From the NCBI GenBank assembly GCA_050183765.1, contig JBFXAZ010000009.1, positions 15,600 through 79,599 on the forward strand: a stretch of DNA of 64,000 nucleotides, in the 5' to 3' direction. Positions 56,379 to 64,000 of this stretch are shown here, one piece after another. The translations under genes were made by a program, and so were the position numbers. The stretch's first letter is position 1. Every line of letters starts with the position of its first letter. Origin of the DNA: JAFAZJ01 sp050183765 (GTDB lineage Bacteria > Pseudomonadota > Alphaproteobacteria > Reyranellales > Reyranellaceae). Under the pieces are notes generated by a model. It did no database searches, was not told the DNA's origin, and worked only from the letters and a program-made list of their open reading frames with translations.

Positions 56379-57137
56379 CTAGTTGGTCGCCGCCCGGTCC
56401 AGGCACGCGGCGCCCAGGATGGGACCGAGCTCGGCGGTCTGCACCAGGGTCACCATGGCCGCACCCGGCACCAGCCTGTCGGCCTCGACCGTCAGGCGCG
56501 TCGCCTCGCCGGTCCAGGTCGCCAGCCTGGTGATCGAGCGCACGACGTTGAAGTTGGTGAGCGTCACGCCGCGGTTCTCGCCGCGGCCGACGGCGGTGAC
56601 ATGGCGGGGATCGACGCTCAGCAGCCAGATGTCCGCCGCGGGCAGGCCCGCGACCTTCGGCAGCTCGATCAGCGCACGTCCGCCGCCCTGCGGGCTGAGC
56701 ACCGGATTGACGCGAGCGCCGGCGCGCTCGGCCGCCTGCTTCAGCATCCGTTCGACCCGGGCGCGATTGGTGCCCGGGTCATGCGCCGCGCCGTTGAACA
56801 CCATCTCCGGCGTATAGACGTAGCGCTGCTTCAATGCCTGGGCGTAGCTGTGCTGGCGCGCCGTGCTCGCGGCGGTGGCGAAGGGATCCTTCCAGCCGAT
56901 GTAGTCCCAGTAATCGACATGGACCGACAGCGCGATCACGTCGGGCCGGCGCGACAGCTCGCCGAGCAGCCGGTCGGCCGGCGGGCAGGACGAGCAGCCC
57001 TGGGATGTGAACAGCTCGACCACGACGGGCGCATTGGGCAGCGGCTCGGCGGCTTGGGCGGCCGGACCTCGGGAAAGACTCAGCCCGCCCACCGCCGCGC
57101 CAGCGGCCAGCCGTGCGAACTGGCGTCGTGTGGTCAT
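56379..57137 (-). CDS. DUF1223 thioredoxin-like exported protein
   Basis: A 252-residue protein. 'MTTRRQFARLAAGAAVGGLSLS' is a twin-arginine signal. The mature part begins 'VVELFTSQGCSSCPPADRLLGELSRRPDVIALSVHVDYWDYIGWKDPFA', the DUF1223 signature with a CxxC redox motif. The periplasmic function is unknown; a thiol-disulfide role is likely. The start at 57137 is preferred to an upstream in-frame ATG because it gives the Tat signal directly. It is divergent from the zinc ABC operon. Confidence 0.87.
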   Translation of the reverse strand: MTTRRQFARLAAGAAVGGLSLSRGPAAQAAEPLPNAPVVVELFTSQGCSSCPPADRLLGELSRRPDVIALSVHVDYWDYIGWKDPFATAASTARQHSYAQALKQRYVYTPEMVFNGAAHDPGTNRARVERMLKQAAERAGARVNPVLSPQGGGRALIELPKVAGLPAADIWLLSVDPRHVTAVGRGENRGVTLTNFNVVRSITRLATWTGEATRLTVEADRLVPGAAMVTLVQTAELGPILGAACLDRAATN

Positions 57138-57349
57138 GAGTCGACTGTGCCCATCCCGATGCGCCCGCGCCAATCACTTCGCCGCCAATCCGCCCACGAA
57201 ACGAGCCGATCCGGTTCACATGCGGGTGATATTTCCCAGTTTCGAAAGGGGAATGGCACAACAAATTTCACACGTAAAGACGACATCTCCCCTGCGCTGA
57301 ATCGCCTTGCGCACGATCCGCCGATGCGCCACATCTCGACAGGGTCTAT

Positions 57350-57362
57350 GTTATAATATTGC
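57350..57362 (+). promoter_or_regulatory. Zur box overlapping a -10 element
   Basis: GTTATAATATTGC matches 11 of 13 bases of the alphaproteobacterial Zur palindrome GTTATAATATAAC. It contains TATAAT (57352-57357) as a perfect -10, and the next start codon is only 14 bases beyond it. Zinc-bound Zur would block transcription of the ABC operon. Confidence 0.65.
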
Positions 57363-57370
57363 GCACTACG

Positions 57371-57505
57371 ATGGCCACGCATCACCACCATCTGTCTTCG
57401 GACCTGGCGACCGCGCTGATGTCGTTCAGCGCGCTGCGGCGTGGCGCCTGGGCGCTGGTGCCGGTCGCGGCGATCTGGCTGGCCGTGCTGTGGGCACTGT
57501 CATGA
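57371..57505 (+). CDS. His-rich single-helix small protein at the head of the zinc operon
   Basis: A 44-residue reading frame: 'MATHHHHLSSDLATALMSF' followed by a hydrophobic helix 'GAWALVPVAAIWLAVLWALS'. Four consecutive His near the start suggest metal binding, and the helix suggests a membrane anchor. It starts about six bases after the predicted transcription start with no ribosome-binding site, so it may be translated from a leaderless message. Its stop overlaps the ABC ATPase start (ATGA). It could help the transporter or serve as a leader; function not known. Confidence 0.55.
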   Translation: MATHHHHLSSDLATALMSFSALRRGAWALVPVAAIWLAVLWALS

Positions 57506-58245
57506 GCGCCGCGCTTCGCCTGCGCGACCTCACGGTCGCCTACGAACGCCACCCGGCGATCCACCACGTCAGCCTCGACGTGGCCGAGGGTTCGCTGACC
57601 GCCGTGGTCGGACCCAACGGCGCCGGCAAGAGCACGCTGCTGAAGGCCGTGATCGGCGAAGTCGCGAAGGTCGAAGGCAGCGTCGACCTGGCGGGCCGCA
57701 GCCGGGCCAAGATCGCCTACCTGCCGCAGGTCTCCGATGTCGACCGCAGCTTCCCGATCTCGGTGCTGGAAGTCGTGCTGCTGGGCCGGTGGGGGCGGAT
57801 CGGCGGCTTCGGCGGCGCCAGCGCCCGCGACCGGCACGACGCGATCCACGCCATCGAGGCCGTGGGCCTGCGCGGCTTCGAGCAGCGGCCGATCTCGACC
57901 CTGTCGGCCGGCCAGTTCCAGCGCGTGCTGTTCGCGCGCGTGCTCTTGCAGGACGCCGAGATCATCCTGCTCGACGAACCGTTCAACGCCATCGACGCGC
58001 GCACCACCGCCGACCTGATGGCGCTGGTGCAGCGCTGGCACGCCGACAAGCGCACCGTGCTGTGCGTGCTGCACGATCTCGACCAGGCGCGCACGCGCTT
58101 TCCCGACGCGATCCTGCTGGCCCGCGAGCTGGTCGCCACCGGCCCGACAGGCGAGACGCTCAGCGCCGCCAACCTGATGCGCGCCCGCGCCATGGCCGAG
58201 GCTTGGGACGAGGACGCCGATGCGTGTCTGCGTGCGGCTGATTGA
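57502..58245 (+). CDS. Zinc/manganese-type ABC transporter ATP-binding protein (ZnuC-like)
   Basis: A 247-residue ATPase. Walker A 'VVGPNGAGKSTLLKAVIG' is at about residue 35, signature 'LSAGQFQRVLFARVLLQ' at about 135, Walker B 'IILLDEPFNAIDARTT' at about 155, and switch His in 'VLCVLHDLDQAR'. It belongs to the metal (Zn/Mn) importer branch. It overlaps the small His-rich gene by four bases. The Zur box upstream makes zinc the likely substrate. The permease follows after a repeat of 170 bases. No binding-protein gene is adjacent. Confidence 0.88.
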   Translation: MSAALRLRDLTVAYERHPAIHHVSLDVAEGSLTAVVGPNGAGKSTLLKAVIGEVAKVEGSVDLAGRSRAKIAYLPQVSDVDRSFPISVLEVVLLGRWGRIGGFGGASARDRHDAIHAIEAVGLRGFEQRPISTLSAGQFQRVLFARVLLQDAEIILLDEPFNAIDARTTADLMALVQRWHADKRTVLCVLHDLDQARTRFPDAILLARELVATGPTGETLSAANLMRARAMAEAWDEDADACLRAAD

Positions 58246-58251
58246 CGTTCT

Positions 58252-58403
58252 CCTTCTCCCCGCGAAGGCGGGGAGAAGGCGTCGAGCGCAAGCGAGGCGG
58301 ATGAGTAGCTTGCGGTCTCTCGACAGTATCGGTGCCCGTCGCGCTGTCGCGAAGCCCCTCATCCGCCCTTCGGGCACCTTCTCCCCGCCTGCGCGGGGAG
58401 AAG
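58252..58403. repeat. Dispersed composite inverted repeat, family B copy 3, inside the zinc operon
   Basis: About 152 bases with end hairpins CTTCTCCCCGC..GCGGGGAGAAG and inner arms GGCGGATGAG / CTCATCCGCC around a variable centre. It lies between the ATPase and permease genes of the zinc transporter, so the operon message must pass through it. Confidence 0.85.
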
Positions 58404-58416
58404 CGGGGCGGTCGTA

Positions 58417-59292
58417 ATGCACGCGCTCTACGACTTCCTCGTCGGCCCCTTTGTCGAGTTCGGCTTCATGCGCCGCGCGCTGGTGGCGTGCCTGGCGCTG
58501 TCGGTGGGCAGCTCGACCATCGGCGTGTTCCTGATCCTGCGGCGCATGAGCCTGATGGGCGACGCGCTGGCGCATTCGCTGCTGCCTGGCGCGGCCATCG
58601 GGTTCCTGCTCGGCGGCCTGTCCCTGCCGGCGATGGGCGCCGGCGGGTTCGTCGCCGGCATCCTGGTGGCGCTGCTGTCCGGCGTCGTTGCGCGCTTCAC
58701 CTCGCTGCGCGAGGATGCGAGCTTCGCCGCCTCCTACCTCACCGCGCTGGCGCTGGGCGTGACCATCATCTCGCTCAGGGGATCGAGCGTCGATCTGATG
58801 CACATCCTCTTCGGCTCGATCCTCGCCGTCGACGATCTGTCGCTGCTGCTGGTGGCGACCACCGCGACCATCACGCTGCTCGGCATGGCGATCATCTACC
58901 GGCCGCTGATGGTCGAGTGCTTCAATCCGGGCTTCCTTGTCGCCATGGGCGAGAAGGGCGCCGTCTTCCATTACGCCTTCCTGGCGCTGGCCGTGCTGAA
59001 CATGGTCGCCGCCTTCCAGGCGATCGGCACCCTGATGGCGCTGGGCCTGGTGCTGCTGCCGGCGATCGCCGCCTCGTTCTGGACGCGTGACGTGCCGTCG
59101 ATGGCGCTGGTGGCGGCGCCGATCGCGCTCTTCTCCAGCTATGTCGGGCTGCTGATCTCGTTCCACAGCGACCTGCCCTCGGGACCGGCGATCGTGCTGA
59201 CCGCGGCGGGCTGCTACGTCCTCTCGCTGCTGTTGGGCGCACGCGACTCGGTGCGTCAGCGCCTCTCGCGTCCGGCCCACCTGCACGGCTAA
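58417..59292 (+). CDS. Zinc/manganese-type ABC transporter permease (ZnuB-like)
   Basis: A 291-residue membrane protein with eight to nine helices, ABC-3 family. 'FMRRALVACLALSVGSSTIGVFLILRRMSLMGDALAHSLLPGAAIG' is the family start with the His/Asp residues of the metal path; 'AFQAIGTLMALGLVLLPAIAASFW' is the coupling region. The C-terminus 'RPAHLHG' has two more His. It pairs with the upstream ATPase. holA follows nine bases later and may be on the same transcript. Confidence 0.88.
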   Translation: MHALYDFLVGPFVEFGFMRRALVACLALSVGSSTIGVFLILRRMSLMGDALAHSLLPGAAIGFLLGGLSLPAMGAGGFVAGILVALLSGVVARFTSLREDASFAASYLTALALGVTIISLRGSSVDLMHILFGSILAVDDLSLLLVATTATITLLGMAIIYRPLMVECFNPGFLVAMGEKGAVFHYAFLALAVLNMVAAFQAIGTLMALGLVLLPAIAASFWTRDVPSMALVAAPIALFSSYVGLLISFHSDLPSGPAIVLTAAGCYVLSLLLGARDSVRQRLSRPAHLHG

Positions 59293-59301
59293 TCTGCCGC
59301 C

Positions 59302-60366
59302 ATGGAGATCAAGGCGGCCCAGGCCGAAGCCTTCCTGCGCGGCTACGCCAAGAAGCCGGATCCGGCGCTGCGTGCCGTGCTCCTCTTCGGCAGCGATGAC
59401 GGCCTGGTCGCCGAGCGCGGCAAGGCGCTGGCGCTGGCCATCTGCCCCGACCTCGCCGATCCCTTCCGCGTCGTCGACATATCAGGCGACGTGCTGAAGC
59501 AGGATCCGGCGCGGCTGGCCGACGAGTTCCAGTCGATGTCGCTGATGGGCGGCCGGCGCGTCGTGCGCGTGCGGCCGGCCGGCGAGGAAAGCCTCGCCGC
59601 CGTCGAGGCGCTGTTCGAGGCGCCGGCCGGCGACGCGCTGGTCGTGCTCGAGGCCGGCAACCTCGCGCCGTCGTCCGGCCTGCGCAAGGCGGTCACCGGC
59701 AGCGAATTCGGCGCCGCGATCGGCTGCTACCCCGACAGCGAGGACGCGCTGGGCGGGCTGGTCGAGCGCGTGCTGGGCGAGTTCGGGTTACGCGCGGATT
59801 CCGACACGTTGGGGTATCTCGTCGACAATCTCGGCGGCGACCGCGCGCTGTCGCGCTCCGAGCTGGAGAAGCTCGCCCTCTACAAGGGTCCGGCGGGCGA
59901 GGGCGCTTCACCGGACGCGCGCACGGTCACCATCGAGGACGCGATGGCGGTGATCGGCGACAGCGCCGCGATCGGGCTGGACGACGTGGTCGACCGCACC
60001 TTCGACGGCGACTATCTCGGCATGGACCGCGCGCTCGACCGGGTCATCGGCGAGGGCGTGAAGGCGCCGCAGATCGTGCGCGCGGTGCAGCGCCACGCCG
60101 ACATGCTGCACCGCCTGGGCGCCGCCGGCGGCAACATCGAAGGCGTCTACATGCGCATCTTCCCGCGCCCGCATTTCAGCCGCCGCGCCACCATCCTGCG
60201 CCAGGCCCGCACCTGGCCCGAGACGCGCATGGCCGACGCGCTGGGCCTGATCCTCGAAGCCGACATGCACACCAAGACAACCGGCTTCCCCGACGAAGCG
60301 ATCGCCCGCCGTCTGTGCCTGCGCCTGGCGCAGGCCGCGCGTGGGCTACAGCGCAAGCGGGCGTAG
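59302..60366 (+). CDS. holA: DNA polymerase III delta subunit
   Basis: A 354-residue clamp-loader subunit. 'VLLFGSDDGLVAERGKAL' is the HolA N-terminal signature, with 'SLMGGRRVVRVRPAGEES', 'NLGGDRALSRSELEKLALY' and 'AVQRHADMLHRLGAA' further on. It opens the beta clamp. In many relatives it follows leuS-lptE; here it follows the zinc permease gene. Confidence 0.92.
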   Translation: MEIKAAQAEAFLRGYAKKPDPALRAVLLFGSDDGLVAERGKALALAICPDLADPFRVVDISGDVLKQDPARLADEFQSMSLMGGRRVVRVRPAGEESLAAVEALFEAPAGDALVVLEAGNLAPSSGLRKAVTGSEFGAAIGCYPDSEDALGGLVERVLGEFGLRADSDTLGYLVDNLGGDRALSRSELEKLALYKGPAGEGASPDARTVTIEDAMAVIGDSAAIGLDDVVDRTFDGDYLGMDRALDRVIGEGVKAPQIVRAVQRHADMLHRLGAAGGNIEGVYMRIFPRPHFSRRATILRQARTWPETRMADALGLILEADMHTKTTGFPDEAIARRLCLRLAQAARGLQRKRA

Positions 60367-60368
60367 CG

Positions 60369-60548
60369 ATGACACGCGAGCCCGACCGCGAAGAGAGCTC
60401 GTTCTTGCGCGGGGTTTCGGTGGAAGATCGCCGTCGCGAAATCGAAGGAGCTCTTGAGGAGGGCGATCGGTCCCTGCGCGAACACGGTCCGATTCCGGCG
60501 GAAGAAGTCTTCGCTCGCTTGCTCAAACGACTCCAGTCGTCATCCTGA
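60369..60548 (+). CDS. Small ParD/antitoxin-like protein without a toxin partner
   Basis: A 59-residue charged protein starting two bases after the holA stop. 'REIEGALEEGDRSLREHGPIPAEEVFARLLKRL' resembles the C-terminal part of ParD- or RHH-type antitoxins. The N-terminal DNA-binding part is short or absent. The stop codon comes from the start of a family A repeat (GTCATCCTGAGCG), so the natural end may have been lost. No ParE-like gene follows. The assignment is tentative. Confidence 0.45.
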   Translation: MTREPDREESSFLRGVSVEDRRREIEGALEEGDRSLREHGPIPAEEVFARLLKRLQSSS

Positions 60549-60639
60549 GCGCAGCGAAGGATCTCGCGGTATCGCGGTCACCCTCGAACGCTCGATCCGT
60601 TTGCGCCACCGCTGGATCCTTCGCTGCGCTCAGGATGAC
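60539..60639. repeat. Dispersed inverted repeat, family A copy 4
   Basis: 25-base perfect arms (60539-60563 and 60615-60639), core GTCATCCTGAGCGCAGCGAA, around a 51-base spacer. The spacer carries GGTATCGCGGTCAC, similar to GGTATCGCAGTCAC in copy 2, so these two belong to one subtype. It lies between the convergent antitoxin-like and dehalogenase genes. Confidence 0.85.
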
Positions 60640-60648
60640 AGGGTGGTT

Positions 60649-61365
60649 TCAACACCCGAGCTTGCGCGCCAGGTCGACGATGTCGGCCGCGGGGATGTCG
60701 ACCGCTTCGGGATCGGCGGCGAGATCGGTGGTCTGGCCGGGGCCGTGCTCGGTGGGGCGGGGCCACATGGCGGTGCGCAGCCCCTGCGCCTTGGCGGCCT
60801 TGAGGTCGCCGTTGTGCGCAGCGCACATCAGCACTTCGTGCGGCATCAGGTTGAGCAGCTCGCAGGAACCGAGATAGGCGCGCGGCGTCGGCTTGTAGGC
60901 GCGCGCCGCCTCGGCGCCGAGGATGCAGTCCCATGGCAGGCCGGCGCGCTTGGCCATGTTCACCATCAGCGCCACGTTGCCGTTCGAGCACGGCGCGATG
61001 ATGTACTTGGCCTTCAGCAGCGTGAGACCCGGCACCGAGTCGGGCCAGGGATCGAGGCGGTGCCACACCTTGTTCATGTGCTCGATGTCGAGCCCGGTGA
61101 GGCCCTTGATGCCGAAGCGGTCGAGCAGGACGTAGAGGCTCTCGCGATGCAGCGTGTCGAGCTGGGTGAAGGGACGGCGGCCCGAGCGCACCTCCTCCAT
61201 CGCCGGCTGGTACATCTTGCGCCAGGCGACGGAGAACTCGGTCCAGTCGACCCCGGTGATGTTCTTCGCGGCGCCGAAGGCCGACAGATCCTTGATCAGG
61301 CTTGAGCGCCAGTCGACCACCGAGCCGAAGACGTCGAAGATGCAGGCCTTGATATCCGCGATCAT
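60649..61365 (-). CDS. Haloacid dehalogenase type II (HAD superfamily)
   Basis: A 238-residue hydrolase. 'ACIFDVFGSVVDWRSSL' has the nucleophile Asp (the second Asp of phosphatases is absent, as in 2-haloacid dehalogenases), 'APCSNGNVALM' the Ser-Asn motif, 'YKPTPRAYL' the Lys and 'MCAAHNGDLKAAKAQGL' the acidic motif. The family removes halide from L-2-haloacids; some members act on other substrates. GGAGG lies before the ATG at 61365. It is 17 bases after the monooxygenase gene, so the two probably share a transcript. Confidence 0.87.
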   Translation of the reverse strand: MIADIKACIFDVFGSVVDWRSSLIKDLSAFGAAKNITGVDWTEFSVAWRKMYQPAMEEVRSGRRPFTQLDTLHRESLYVLLDRFGIKGLTGLDIEHMNKVWHRLDPWPDSVPGLTLLKAKYIIAPCSNGNVALMVNMAKRAGLPWDCILGAEAARAYKPTPRAYLGSCELLNLMPHEVLMCAAHNGDLKAAKAQGLRTAMWPRPTEHGPGQTTDLAADPEAVDIPAADIVDLARKLGC

Positions 61366-61382
61366 GGAAGATCCTCCTGCCC

Positions 61383-62891
61383 TCAGTATGGCAGGGCGCT
61401 CGTCAGGGCGTCGAGTTCGGCCGAGGTGCGCGCGGTTCCGAAGACATAGCGGTCGGGCCGCAGGATCAGCGCGGCGCAGTCGTGGGCCGCGAGCCAGGCC
61501 TCGATCGTCGGTACGCCGTCGTCGATGACCGCGATATCGCGCTCGTGCCAGCGGCGCCGGGTCTGCGCGCTCACGCCGCCCAGCGCCGGGCGCGTGCCGA
61601 TCGCGGCGAAGCGCCAGCCGATCGCCTCGTCGAGCAGGCTTCCGTCGGGTAGGCGCGGCTGCGGAAAGACGACGCCGACGGGCGGCGCGGCCGGGTTGCG
61701 CGCGCCGGGACCAAGCTGAGGCTGGGGGAAATCGAAGACCTCGGCGCCCTGCTCGCGGAAGTGACGGTCGCGCGCGGCGGCGCCGCGCTTGTCGGTCGCC
61801 TGGATGACGCTGCCGAGATAGACCGCGAGCTCGATGAAGGCGCGCACGTGCGGGATGCGTTCGGAGCCGTAGGTGTCGAGCAGGGCATCGGAGGCGACAC
61901 GGCGCAGCACCGCGTCGAGCTTCCACGACAGGTTGGCGGCGTCGCGCAGGCCCGCGCACATGCCCTGGCCGAGGAACGGCGGCGTCTGGTGGCAGGCGTC
62001 GCCCGCCAGCAGCAGCCTGCGGCGGCGCCATTGACGGGCGATCGTCGAGTGGAAGGTGTAGACCGCCGCGCGTTCGATCACGGCGTCCCCGGGTGCGATC
62101 CAGCGCGACAGCAGCGGCCAGAAATTCTCCGGACGGATCGCCTTGTCGGGGTCCTCGCCCGGCATCAGCATGATCTCCCAACGGTGACGGCGCCCGCCGA
62201 CATGGACGATAGTCATCGGCTGCGACGGATCGCACAGCTGCATGGTGTGATCCGGCAGCGCCTGCGCGCGCGGCGAGGCGGGATCGATGAGCAGATCGAG
62301 CACCAGCCAGGGCTGGTGCAGGCCGAGATCCTCGTTGTCGACGCCCATATGGCGGCGCACCAGCGAGCGTGCGCCGTCGCAGCCGACGACGTAGCGCGCC
62401 TGGTGCGTGACGCCGCGCACGCGCACCGGCGCGCCGGATGACAGGCGCACATAGTCGGCGTGCTCGTCGAGGCGCACGACCTCGTGGCCGAGCGCGACGG
62501 TGACGTTGGGCAGGGCGGCGGCGCCCTCGCGCAGCGCCGAATCGAGTCGCGGCTGATGGAAGTACCAGTTGTTGACCCAGCCCTGCGGCCCGACGCCTTC
62601 CGCGCCGCGCCGCTCCATCAGCGTCTCGCCGGCGGCGTTGATGAAGCGCATGCCCTTGGCCGACGGCCGCGCGACGCCCAGGATGGCTTCGGCCAACCCG
62701 GCGGTCTGGAAGATGCGCATCACCTCGCCGTCGAAATGCACCGCGCGCGGCAAGGGATGGACCTCGGGATCGCGCTCCAGCACCAGCACCGAGCGGCCGG
62801 CGCGACCCAGCAGATTGGCCAGCAGGGCGCCGGTCGGGCCGAAGCCGACGATGGCGACGTCGTAGAGATAGTCCGGATCGGTGGGCTGCAT
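61383..62891 (-). CDS. FAD-dependent aromatic hydroxylase (MhpA-like)
   Basis: A 502-residue flavoprotein monooxygenase of the PHBH/MhpA group. 'DVAIVGFGPTGALLANLLGRAG' binds the ADP part, 'VVGCDGARSLVRRHMG' is the DG motif for FAD and NADPH, and 'RLLLAGDACHQTPPFLGQGMCAGLRDAANL' is the second FAD motif. The C-terminus has the thioredoxin-like tail shortened. 3-(3-hydroxyphenyl)propionate or resorcinol-type substrates are typical. It precedes the dehalogenase gene. Confidence 0.87.
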   Translation of the reverse strand: MQPTDPDYLYDVAIVGFGPTGALLANLLGRAGRSVLVLERDPEVHPLPRAVHFDGEVMRIFQTAGLAEAILGVARPSAKGMRFINAAGETLMERRGAEGVGPQGWVNNWYFHQPRLDSALREGAAALPNVTVALGHEVVRLDEHADYVRLSSGAPVRVRGVTHQARYVVGCDGARSLVRRHMGVDNEDLGLHQPWLVLDLLIDPASPRAQALPDHTMQLCDPSQPMTIVHVGGRRHRWEIMLMPGEDPDKAIRPENFWPLLSRWIAPGDAVIERAAVYTFHSTIARQWRRRRLLLAGDACHQTPPFLGQGMCAGLRDAANLSWKLDAVLRRVASDALLDTYGSERIPHVRAFIELAVYLGSVIQATDKRGAAARDRHFREQGAEVFDFPQPQLGPGARNPAAPPVGVVFPQPRLPDGSLLDEAIGWRFAAIGTRPALGGVSAQTRRRWHERDIAVIDDGVPTIEAWLAAHDCAALILRPDRYVFGTARTSAELDALTSALPY

Positions 62892-62946
62892 GCCTCGATG
62901 TTAGTGCGTCGGGGCTGTTCGCGCATCGGTGGCGATCAGCGCGCGC

Positions 62947-63768
62947 TCAGGACAGGTTGCGGAAGAACCCGTTGACGTCGCGGCCGCCGGCGAAGCCGCC
63001 GAAGGTGCCGTCCTTGGCGATCTCCTCCGCGGCCGCCATGACCGCGCTCCAGCCTACCTTTGCCAGGGCGCCGCCGACGGAGATGCGCCGCACGCCGAGG
63101 TCGGCGAGCTGCTTCACCGGCAGGCCCTGCCAGCCGACCAGCACGTTGACCGGCTTGGGCGCCACCGCCTTGACCTGCTCGGCGATGTCCTCGGCGGTGC
63201 GGACGCCGGGCGCATAGAGCACGTCCGCGCCGGCCTCGGCGAAGGCCACCAGCCGCTTGATGCTCTCGCTCTTCGCTTCGGGATGACGCACCAGCCACGC
63301 TTCGCTGCGCGCCGTCAGCATGACCGGCAGGCCGGTCGCGTCGATCGCCGCGCGCGCCGCACGGATGCGCGCGACCGCCTCGGGCAGGTCGTAGAGCGGC
63401 TTGTCCTTGAGGGACGTGTGATCCTCGATCGACAGGCCCGATACGCCCGCCTCGACACAGCGCTTCACGTTGGCAGCGACACCCTCGGGATCATCGGCGT
63501 AGCCCGATTCGAAATCGGCGTTCACCGGCAGGTCGGTGGCAGCCGACAGCACGCGCAGATGCTCGAGCATCTCGTCGAGGCTGACCGACCACTGGAAGTC
63601 GGCCTTGCCGATCGTCCAGGCGAAGCCGGCCGAGGTGCTGGCCAGCGCCTTGAAGCCCAGGCTCTGCAGGTAGCGCGCGCTGCCGATGTCCCAAGGATTG
63701 GGAATCACGAAGGTGCCGCTGTCGTGCAGCGCGCGGAACCTGGCGATCTTGCCGGCTTGCGTGGTCAT
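62947..63768 (-). CDS. Isocitrate lyase/PEP mutase family protein
   Basis: A 273-residue barrel enzyme. 'DFESGYADDPEGVAANVKRCVEAGVSGLSIEDH' carries the Mg-binding acidic residues, and 'VMLTARSEAWL' and 'KPVNVLVGW' are family positions. The KKCGH loop of true isocitrate lyases is absent, so it is closer to the broad PEP-mutase/oxaloacetate-hydrolase group that cleaves or rearranges C-C or P-C bonds. GGAGA precedes the ATG at 63768. The substrate is unknown. It is 55 bases upstream of the monooxygenase gene. Confidence 0.85.
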   Translation of the reverse strand: MTTQAGKIARFRALHDSGTFVIPNPWDIGSARYLQSLGFKALASTSAGFAWTIGKADFQWSVSLDEMLEHLRVLSAATDLPVNADFESGYADDPEGVAANVKRCVEAGVSGLSIEDHTSLKDKPLYDLPEAVARIRAARAAIDATGLPVMLTARSEAWLVRHPEAKSESIKRLVAFAEAGADVLYAPGVRTAEDIAEQVKAVAPKPVNVLVGWQGLPVKQLADLGVRRISVGGALAKVGWSAVMAAAEEIAKDGTFGGFAGGRDVNGFFRNLS

Positions 63769-63893
63769 GACGAATCTCCGGTGTGCGTGGGGTGGACGCA
63801 ACGCCGTAGCATCCCGGCGGCACCCGACGTTTCTGTCGAGGCCGAAGATGTCCCGAAACAATTCGCTCTCTTGCCTTCCCCCGTGTATCGACC

Positions 63894-64000
63894 GGGGACA
63901 TGGGTAACAGGTGTACGGGGACATAGGTTACACCTGAATGCACGTGCCTTCCGCGTGGCGCAGATCGATCTGCGCCACGCGGAAGGCGGCGAAGAAGACT
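63894..64000 (-). mobile_element. End of an insertion sequence (IS481/IS3-like), truncated by window edge
   Basis: Two imperfect tandem copies GGGGACATGGGTAACA (63894-63909) and GGGGACATAGGTTACA (63917-63932) resemble the terminal repeats of IS481-like elements. Next to them, on the minus strand, lies the C-terminal end of an open frame (see next entry). The element continues beyond the window. Confidence 0.55.
63928..64000 (-). CDS. C-terminal end of a transposase/integrase, partial
   Basis: The minus-strand frame reads 'VFFAAFRVAQIDLRHAEGT' and five more codons before TAA at 63930-63928. Its position just inside the IS-like terminal repeats and its wording resemble the ends of rve-type transposases. 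Only 24 residues are visible, so the family is uncertain. Confidence 0.45.
   Translation of the reverse strand, partial: VFFAAFRVAQIDLRHAEGTCIQV

Overview
The window is GC-rich, gene-dense chromosomal DNA from an alphaproteobacterium. Gene content (pstSCAB-phoUB with a long PstA, leuS-lptE, a DUF3576 lipoprotein, DUF2244 next to nth, DUF1223, EI24, a porin ending in Phe, TRAP and Bug-type uptake systems) points to the Rhodospirillales/Reyranella neighbourhood. This placement is an inference from gene content, not from a marker gene.

Layout. 1-5.9 kb: the end of a family III CoA-transferase, a TRAP permease pair, and two convergent paralogous TRAP binding proteins. 6.2-13.9 kb: a complete phosphate regulon on the minus strand (phoR-pstS-pstC-pstA-pstB-phoU-phoB). 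13.9-20.4 kb: a stray phage-replication-like gene, maeB, and a coupled subtilase/ComEC-like metallo-hydrolase pair. 20.6-30.4 kb: mutS, a second metallo-hydrolase, divergent methionine-salvage genes (core MetE and a methylthio-nucleoside phosphorylase), a Bug receptor, nth, a DUF2244 protein, dapB and a small membrane protein. 30.3-33.2 kb: tag, small unknown genes and a broken LuxR regulator. 33.2-42.3 kb: the heat-shock cluster hrcA-grpE-dnaK-dnaJ, with rph-rdgB-hemW running the other way. 42.4-47.9 kb: a porin, the DUF3576 lipoprotein, and leuS-lptE. 48.0-53.1 kb: maf-aroE, a quinone oxidoreductase, a MazEF-like toxin-antitoxin pair, coaE, dnaQ and secB. 53.2-60.5 kb: a gamma-glutamyl-GABA hydrolase-like gene, a gentisate dioxygenase-like cupin, a lipoprotein, EI24, DUF1223, a Zur-type zinc ABC operon and holA. 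60.6-64 kb: a haloacid dehalogenase, an FAD monooxygenase, a PEP mutase/isocitrate lyase-family gene, and the edge of an insertion sequence.

Most of the window is housekeeping. The unusual items are: the cytoplasmic S8 peptidase/MBL gene pair; a Zur-box-driven, apparently leaderless His-rich 44-residue protein ahead of a zinc ABC transporter that lacks its binding protein; an endonuclease III missing one of its four Fe-S cysteines; a LuxR gene broken by one amber codon; a pstC whose conserved N-terminus extends past any ordinary start codon; and two families of dispersed inverted repeats (four and three copies), one copy lying inside the zinc operon. No rRNA, tRNA or CRISPR array was seen.
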